DNA from: Diphasiastrum complanatum
Taxonomy: Eukaryota; Streptophyta; Lycopodiopsida; Lycopodiales; Lycopodiaceae
Assembly (NCBI GenBank): GCA_029204225.1
Contig: CM055107.1
Span: 28,173,410-28,237,409 of the forward strand
Direction of reading: 5' to 3'
Length of the DNA stretch: 64,000 bases
Shown: positions 56,766-64,000 of the stretch, piece after piece
Layout: every line of letters starts with the position of its first letter
How positions within the stretch are numbered: position 1 is the stretch's first letter
Notes under the pieces: model-generated
Told to the model about the DNA's origin: nothing
Seen by the model: only the letters and a program-made list of their open reading frames with translations
The model's database searches: none
Translations under genes and position numbers: made by a program

Positions 56766-57155
56766 TTAATATCTAAGCATATTTTCAATACAAGTTTTTT
56801 CTATGTAAAACTTCATAAAACCATCATAATCAAATTTGAAACAACATTTCAAGACAACACACGATTTTTTGAAATCCAAATCTAATAAAAGTACGAAAGG
56901 GCTCAAACTATGTTCACATATTATTTTTTCAAACTCATTTGCTACAATCATTTTTATACAATGGAGGGAAATCTTGCATCTCTTCTTGTATATTGTAGCT
57001 TCTTGAGGGTGAATAAGCTCATCCTCATTAGCATTCAGAATGTCCATTAGATCTTGAAAGACAAGAATAGACTCCATTTCTAGCTTCCAAATGGAGTAAT
57101 TAGAAGCATTCAATCTATCATTTGGATCCAAGAGATATGCATTTATTGAAGCCAT
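56766..57155 (-). pseudogene. Ty1/copia Gag N-terminal fragment
   Basis: From ATG 57155: ASINAYLLDPNDRLNASNYS, then IWKLEMESILVFQDLMDIL, LHCIKMIVANEFEKIICE. Matches the first 80 or so residues of the Gag of both copia elements in the 31.7-52.9 kb nest (SNYSxWKxxMES), so it is the same lineage. The sequence then diverges, and no knuckle, pol or LTR can be found. Confidence 0.8.
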
Positions 57156-57945
57156 CTCTCTCTAATCAAGAGCTTGATCACAAAAAATGGATGCAAAATA
57201 GAAGTGATTGAAAATCTAGCTATCCCAATACTTAGGGACTTAAGAAGATTCAAACCTTGACCTCTCAACAAGATCCTACTTGATCTTGAACTAAATCAAA
57301 TCTATTTGAAACAATAAAAAAGAAATAGCTTGAATTGGAATGAAAATTGGATGTAGAATTGCCTCCTTGATCTAGACTTCACAAGGTACTTGGATTTACC
57401 TAACCTGAACCAAAAGGAATCAAATGCACATAAATACCTCTTCAAATCATCTCTATAAAATCAAGTTGAATCATTATTCAATAATCAATCCAAACTATAT
57501 CACCAAAACAAGCAAAAATGAACATAATCTTGGCTATAATTGCATTCTATGATGATCAAAATCCTTGGGCTGACCCTAGAAATGACTTTCAAGGACCTTA
57601 TTAAGCCTAAGAACTACTATTACAGCACCCGGGAATGATGATCTACCTTCCTAATGAATGACTGAAAACTATTCCTTGTGATTGACTCCACAAATCAAGT
57701 AGCATCCTGTAAATCAAATTCTGTTAGATCCCTCTTCACTCAATTACATAAAAAATTGAAGGTGCTAACCATAGATTATGTCTAGATAGCCTTCAAAGTG
57801 AAGAGATTCTATGCAGGCCATAAAGGCCAAAGGCTCTACACAGCGGGCTTCCACTTGTTGAAGAAGTTCCGGTTGTAACCCTAAACCCTAAACAATCTAC
57901 TTCCACTATTTCTTTTACTGTCACCAATGACTCCCAGCTTCCCAT
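57156..57945. other. Intergenic; possible copia leader, no gene
   Basis: AT-rich; no PBS could be located upstream of the Gag fragment. Confidence 0.5.
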
Positions 57946-58185
57946 CACCTTGACTTGTGCAACACTTCTTCATATTTAGTTTGGTATGAGCTAGCTTACA
58001 TCGAGGCAAAGGGTAGGATGCAAAAAGGCCACAAGGTGTGGCAAATTGTCTTTGGCAATGGCTTCAAGTGCAACAATGCAGTTTCACAAGCTCTTGGAAA
58101 TATTAAGCCCCATCCTGATCAGTGTCCTTTGGTAGATTTCATTCATAAGTTCCCTATCGAAATTATAGAGGCATTCATTATTTAA
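57946..58185 (+). pseudogene. 3-ketoacyl-CoA synthase (KCS/FAE1 family), C-terminal fragment
   Basis: KCS enzymes condense malonyl-CoA with acyl-CoA in very-long-chain fatty acid synthesis at the ER. About 77 codons match the family C-terminus: [20 protein letters not shown] (family [20 protein letters not shown]), [20 protein letters not shown] with the catalytic-site Asn in GFKCN, ALGNIKP, and FIHKFPIEI before TAA. The Cys-His part of the triad and the rest of the ~500-residue protein are absent from this window. Upstream frames contain stops, so this is most likely a stranded fragment; it could be a last exon only if a very long intron precedes it. Several normally invariant residues differ, favouring a pseudogene. 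Confidence 0.78.
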
Positions 58186-59374
58186 ATTTGAAAATAAATG
58201 ACATAATGGACACCATATTTATCAATTCAATGGCATACCAGATGACAAAGTTTTAACAAAATAGCTGGGATTGTAGAAATGTTTTCTGGCATATTCAATG
58301 CTCTAAATCATTGAGTCTCTTATGTATAGAACATTGCTTGTTCCAAGTAGCTGGAAGATGCAGCAAAAACTAGATCATCAAATATGTTTCACTTCAATTG
58401 GATACACTCCAATCTGTCACATGTTTTTGGTTGTTAACTGTACAAACCTATGATTCTAATAATTGGCCAGCTCCATGTCTTGCAAGTGTATTCTATCTTG
58501 TGGGTGTTCTAATTGAAAGTGTCCAGCAACATTTTGAAGGTTTATGTTTAAGCTCCTTTACACTCATGTGTTTAGAGGTTTTTGCTGGAAATAATTGGAG
58601 CAAATGATGCTTTATGTCAAGGCCTTCACTTGTAACAGTTTGGTTTGTCCATTGTTGTATATTTTTTGCTCACAAACCTCTCACTTTCTTTTCAGTATTG
58701 GCTTATTTACTGACCTGTAGGGAAAAATGAAGACCCTGGAAAACTCGTTTTTGGTTAACCAGATTTGATTCTATTTTCAACCAAATACATGTCCGGAGTC
58801 CTTGCTGTGCTGAACTGTATGCTTAAGACTCAAAGCTTCTCATCTCTCTTGTTGGAAAATCTGAAAATCAGACAAATGCACCTTATTTGGATCCCAAAAT
58901 ATCAATCAAGCATCAAGGATTGCACTTAGAGTTAGAAATTAGGTTGTGATCTGATTCATTTGATATAAACTTAAAATGTCATATTGTGTTTATTGTACAG
59001 TTAGTCAGTTTATTGTTTTCAATAGTAATCGGGACATGACCCACTATCGTCATATCGGTCGGCGGGCACTGGTCCCGTAGCCGGCTACTTGGGTTAGCTG
59101 AGTAGCCACACATATGAAATTAGTTTGTATAGTGATACTTCTAGTACTTGCTATACTCAGGGGCATGTCCTGAGTTTGTTGGTAGAATTTGGCCATATTG
59201 GGCCTGACCTTAGTTTTGCCGATCTTAGGACACCTGCCTTTTCATGCAATTTGTGAATACTCTATATGTATAGTGTTTCTTTGTAATCTATTAACTTTTG
59301 TTGTGCCATCTTTGAGAGCTTGTGAGGATTGATGTGATTTGCATACTGCAATAGAATCTATCAAAATTTTAACT
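58186..59374 (+). other. Intergenic; right part probably an LTR
   Basis: No gene. The last few hundred bases precede a PBS at 59375 and are therefore a likely LTR, but its left border cannot be set without the other copy. Confidence 0.4.
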
Positions 59375-59387
59375 TGGTATCAGAGCG
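59375..59387 (+). other. Primer-binding site of an LTR element
   Basis: TGGTATCAGAGCG, initiator tRNA-Met type, on the plus strand. Confidence 0.75.
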
Positions 59388-62300
59388 TTAGGGTGACGCA
59401 GTTATGTACAATCCGGTGGAGCTACGGGATAGTGTCCTTCACTAGGAATAGCGGCATGAGAAGTGTCTCAAAAGAGAGGGCTCCATACGGGGTATCGACA
59501 ATTCGGATGGCAGGAGACAACAAAGTTCCTTCGATCGGAGCTTCGGGGAAGATCAGATTAATCGTCATAGATGAATTCCGGAGAGAGTTCATGGAAAAAC
59601 TTGCAGTTTCGGTGATTTCGGGGAAATCATCGATGATGGCTACGTAATTGACTGTGTAGGCAGTCCGTTGGAGCAATTGGATTTGCAAGGGAGTTGTAAA
59701 GAACAGTGTTACATAGCCAAGTCAATTTATAGGGTGCAATTGGGTGAAAATTGGTGGAAGTTTTGAAAATTTCCGATTTTGTGTTTCACGGTTTGGTGAG
59801 AAAATTAGCCTATTTGGAGTCAATATTGCACCAATTTTAGAGCCATAAATTGTTTCAGAAGGGCAAAGGTAGGGCGACCTCTGTGAGGCAAGTAGCTGCA
59901 AGAAAAGTCTCAGACAAAGATTGTCAAGAGCCCAAAAAATCTTCCTCTCTCACAAGGCTAGGATTTTTAGTGTGAAAAAGGTGGATCTTTTGTTATAGAA
60001 GACCTTTTTTTGGGTCTATGAAGTAGCACAGAGGGGGACCCTAGCATGGATAATTTTTACCCCAGGAGGCCGCGAGCAACCGTAGACAAGTGGGGGAGTT
60101 GGATCAGAATTTATGAGGGCGGCCATAAAACCATAGCTATGGAGCTATGAAGCTGGAAGAGAAAGAGGAAGAGAGAGAGAGAGAGAGAGGTCCGCGACCC
60201 TCGTGCGCGATGAATAGAGCAAACGCCTAGTGTTCCGAGGTGTTTAGCGGACACAGGAGGAGCTGTAGGCACACAGATCGAATTACGTCCATCAGATTAG
60301 CCTCCACGAAGATCAATGGCTTAGATCGCAAGCTGGAGGACGAAACAGGACCGTTGGTGGATGGGAAGAAGCCATTAGATTGGCTTGAAGAGGGTCGGAA
60401 GAGCCATGAAGGGCCATTTTGAAGAATTTTCATTAAAAATCTCTAGAAGAAAAGGGCATGAAGGGACCCAAAGTTCAAATTGGACTTCTCCTCATTAAGA
60501 AACTTCAGATTCAAGAATCAGCTCAAAATGCAAGCTAATTCTTTGGTAAGGGCTATCTTTGGCTAGAAGGCACCTTTTTTGGGCATCCTTGGGCCAAAAT
60601 GACTTCTAAAACTGGCTGCTCAAAGCTAGTGGACAGAGCAACATCACCGAGCAAGGAGAAATGCGTTTAAGGGAGATTTCGTCACCATTCTATTGAGCAA
60701 AGTACATGTGACCTTATGATGGGCTACATTCGCTATTTGGGTACCGTAGGGCCAAATTTGGGGCAATTTTTGGTTGGTGAAACTTGCTACAAGATGGTAC
60801 AATGAGGCATAATCACTTCTAGATCAATATTACTTACTTCTAACAGGATAACAAGGTGTTTGGAAGCGGTAAATGTGGTATGAGGGCGAATGATAGCAGA
60901 ATTGTGTGGAGAAAGCTAGTTTTGGCAACGGAAGTGCAGTTTGGCAGCGTGACTACTCATCATTGGTGACAATTTTTGAGAGGGCAAGCAATCACAGGTG
61001 AGAGGTAGGCATGGTATGCTGGTTACGGGTGAAAAATTCCTGTAATCAAGTTCAACTCTTGGGGTTCCAACCAACCAACGTCAAGTGGCATTTTGGAGGA
61101 ACGCTCTCACAAGCATGATCAACAGTGGCATTGTCGAGTCAGGTGATAGTTGCATTGACACACACATCTGTAGCTTGGAAATTTCTCGTTCAGAGGGAAA
61201 TGTGGGCTATCTTGGAGGTACACACATATTGATGGTCACATGTGATGATAATGCGAGGTGGTGCCAATTGGAAGCCATTGGGCAAGATAGCGGACGTGCA
61301 TTGAAGGAGTTGTGTGTGAGACACATGGATAATGAAGAATGGGTCAGTAATCACACTTTGGATGCTCATGGAAAGTAGTAAGTGTGATGATTTTTTGGTT
61401 TTGTAGTTGGTAAGTCAATTTTGATCAAGTCATTGCAGCTGTGGAGCAGTGTATTAGGTTTGTCATCGAAGAGATACACTACAACTGCCAGTTTGGATAA
61501 GTCAAGTCAATTTGCCATATCAGTATTGCATCAGGGATGCATATTCTAGTGATGATAGGGTGCTGGTCATTTGGTTTGGGCCATGGAAGATCTCACAATT
61601 TCACTTGGAGGGATATTGACATGCACAATACACATTGTAAGGTACTTGATGGTGGCTTTGGAGTTCACATCTCAATGTATTCTCAGGGAGTGGTTTGGAA
61701 CCATTCATGGGAGCAGCTTGGAGCTTACTTGGGGGAATACATGTGGGGCACTACAGGGTAGATGCTCAGATCTTCTAGATCGAGGATGACATGGGATACT
61801 TGATAGGGATAACACTACATGATGACATGGGATGATCATTAGGGGGCAGCTATTTCATATTGGACTTGAGTCATTGGTTGATGGACAAGACTTACAGGGG
61901 TGATTCATGATGGAATCAAGATGCTGAAAATGCAAATGGGCAAAGCGTGATGCTTTGAGAGCTAGCTCTAGGATGGAGAACTGATTGAGATCACACGGTT
62001 GGGTGTGATTAGAGAGCAAACACTATGATGGGTGTTTTGCTAGCGATATACTAGAGGGGACATTGATGGCGAGGACTTCATGTTGTGCTCATTTGGGAGT
62101 ATAGGTTGGAATTACAGCAGGGGGCCAGTTATTGGCATTAGCATCGATGGAGAGGCATCTACCATCACGGGCATGGATAAGCTACCTATAGCTTTCATGC
62201 ATTTGGTTGTATTTGTAGGGGTCTAGGCTTGGCACAAGTGTTGGAATTTCCATGGTGCAGATTCTCAGGTGGTGAGATCAGGGTTAAGCCTAGAGAAAGT

Positions 62301-64000
62301 CACTCGGAGCCATTTACTCAATATGATCAAGTTGGGAGACATTGGTATCAGAATCCCGTGAGCGATGACTCAGGAACAGGCTTGCATTGGCATGGTGTCG
62401 AGTGGCACATAGCCAGGGAGAGCAAGCAGAAGCTAGGAGCCAGGAGGTGCATGTATTTGCTTTGGCATACAACTTGTCTAGTAGGATGGAGTGGCACTCA
62501 GGGAGATGCTATAGTTGCTCAGGTATGATATGTCATTTGATGTATGGACGATGTTCTTCAACTAGTGCATCATGTGTGATGACCTAGGGACGGGTCAAGC
62601 CTACTTGGAGGTAGGTGGCATGGAGTGTGCCTGGAGGTGGTACATATCCTGAGGGCATGGAGTGCATTATAGGGTGATGTGGATCCAGCATGCCCATGGT
62701 TGTATGCCCATGGTTGTAAGCCAGCAGGGATGGATATGGCTGCTCAGGGAGTGACAACTGATACTTTGGCGAGTAATCAGGTGAGCTGCATGGTTATATA
62801 CACAGTTGTCTCTAGGTTGGTGTCACATGTTGTTGTTATCCATCATTATTTGGTAAGCAGGATGTAGCTTTTTGGTTAGATCTAGTTGGAATCTAATTGC
62901 ACTATAGGTGGACAGATTCTCAAATAGGTAATGGATACTTAGTAAATAGATGGTACATGATACAGGGTTCTAGAGCTATCCTACCTGATATGTTATGGAT
63001 CGTGGGTGAGTTTCTCATCACGACAATGGATCTAGAGTGCATTTGCTTTGGTTTGGTTGACATGATGGATACATTGGGGAGATATGCTCCTTGGTGAGGC
63101 CTATGTACTGGTCAAATCAAAGTTGGCAATGTCAAGCATGGGAAGTTGAGCCTACATGGGATGTAGGATAGGTAGATCATCATTAATATCTCTGGGAGAC
63201 GGGCAAGCTACTCAGGTATAGCCTATGGTGATGTTACATACCTATGTAACTAGCAGTACTTCAGACCTCTAATAGTCCATTTAGTGTTGGGGGCTAAATG
63301 GCAAGGTACCCTTAGGATTAAGGGTATGTGCCCTTGCATAAGGGCAAGCAAGTGACTATACCTTAGTTGGAGGTATGGAGTCACGTGACCTTTGGATAAG
63401 GGATACCCTTAGTATTAAGGGTAGATATCTTAGATTAAGGTACTAGTGTCCTTGATTAAGAGCAAGTAGGTGTCTATGCCTTGGATGGAGGTATGAAACC
63501 TAGAGAGGTGTTAGGAAGTCATTGGATGACTATTTTTTTAAACCTTGGGCCTCAACCTTAAACCATATTACTTAATTGGTCTAGGACCAAAGTATATATG
63601 CACAACTTGGGCAATGGGACCTAGTAGGAGGGCGCCCTTCTAAAGTGTCCATTGAGTTCCCAACTCCCACAAGAAAGGCATTCAAAGAGTCATAGGTTAT
63701 GGAAGGAGTCTCTTGACCTTCCATAAGCCTATGGAGGCTCTTGGAGATTATTTCACTCCCCTAGGCTTCTCTCTCTCTCATTGGATGAGCATGGAACTCC
63801 ATAGTGCATTGAAGGGGTCCATGGGCCATCTATATGAGGGTAGTAGGGCGCCCATGGGGAGGGAGAGATCTCTCTTGTTTGCTTTGCTTATGCTCTAGTG
63901 TTGCTACTAGTGTGTAGAGTGCTTTCTTGTGGTAGTATGCTTGAGGTTTGGATCTTGCTTATGGTATGGGACATAAGTAGGGTTTGGATCTTGAGTATGC
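59388..64000 (+). mobile_element. Internal region of an LTR element without recognisable pol (open at the window edge)
   Basis: After the PBS comes a short open stretch (from ATG 59510: AGDNKVPSIGASGKIRLIV) that could be a Gag start, then 4 kb with only short unrecognised ORFs (for example 61085-61378, 61537-61761, 62229-62528). No protease, RT or integrase motif was found on either strand. A GA run lies at 60168-60189. At 63290-63490 there is a worn direct repeat (CCTTNNATAAGNGCAAG and GGAGGTATG twice, about 120 bp apart). This may be a large non-coding retrotransposon derivative or simply a decayed element; the 3' LTR would be beyond the window. Confidence 0.4.

Noticed and set aside
61085-61378. 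Possible host gene in the 61-63 kb ORFs
   Set aside because: Short, unconnected, no splice sites or domains that I recognise; left as LTR-element interior.

Overview
This window is nuclear DNA from a plant with a large, repeat-packed genome. The evidence is: spliced genes with GT-AG introns up to 8 kb, a bacterial-type (organellar) tryptophanyl-tRNA synthetase of plant form, a plant ATL-type RING-H2 gene, a fragment of a 3-ketoacyl-CoA synthase, and many Ty1/copia and Ty3/gypsy LTR retrotransposons plus a plant hAT (BED/DUF659) transposon. The low gene density and long introns would suit a fern or gymnosperm, but the species cannot be named from sequence alone.

Layout. Positions 146-22326 (+) hold the last ten exons of the TrpRS gene; the 5' exons, with the HIGH-type ATP-binding motif, lie off the left edge. 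Its introns hold a broken copia element (1490-3880, -), a LINE scrap (4515-4760), a gypsy RT scrap (8234-8419), and in the 8.1-kb intron 12606-20700 a cluster of DNA transposons. The centrepiece there is a 6.2-kb hAT element (13993-20168) with a perfect 8-bp target duplication, GGTACC-rich ends, a decayed minus-strand transposase with an AT-hook tail, and a small convergent plus-strand ORF. Beside it are shorter inverted-repeat elements whose ends are built from other short motifs (GGACGCG or GGTGCC/GGCACC). From 22.3 to 30.2 kb there are microsatellites and worn copia and gypsy pieces.

From about 30.9 to 52.9 kb is a three-layer nest. An old copia (+) was split by a 12.3-kb gypsy element (-; 33628-51748; TSD TTGTG). 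The gypsy gag was in turn split by an almost pristine copia (-; 43069-48929; TSD CAATC) with an uninterrupted 1316-residue Gag-Pol and LTRs differing at one position by eye. Removing each insertion with one TSD copy rejoins the reading frame of the layer below. The gypsy element carries a 1062-codon sense ORF between pol and its 3' LTR, broken only by stop codons that C-to-T changes could explain. It also carries two fields of a repeated CTGCGAGAGTT / AACTCTCGCAG motif.

From 52.9 to 64 kb there are direct repeats, an intact intronless RING-H2 gene (54409-54990, +), a copia gag scrap, a 3' KCS fragment (57946-58185, +), and a primer-binding site at 59375 followed by 4.6 kb without recognisable pol, possibly a large non-coding LTR derivative.

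The genes do not form an operon. The host genes are independent, and most of the sequence is transposons that inserted into one another and into introns.
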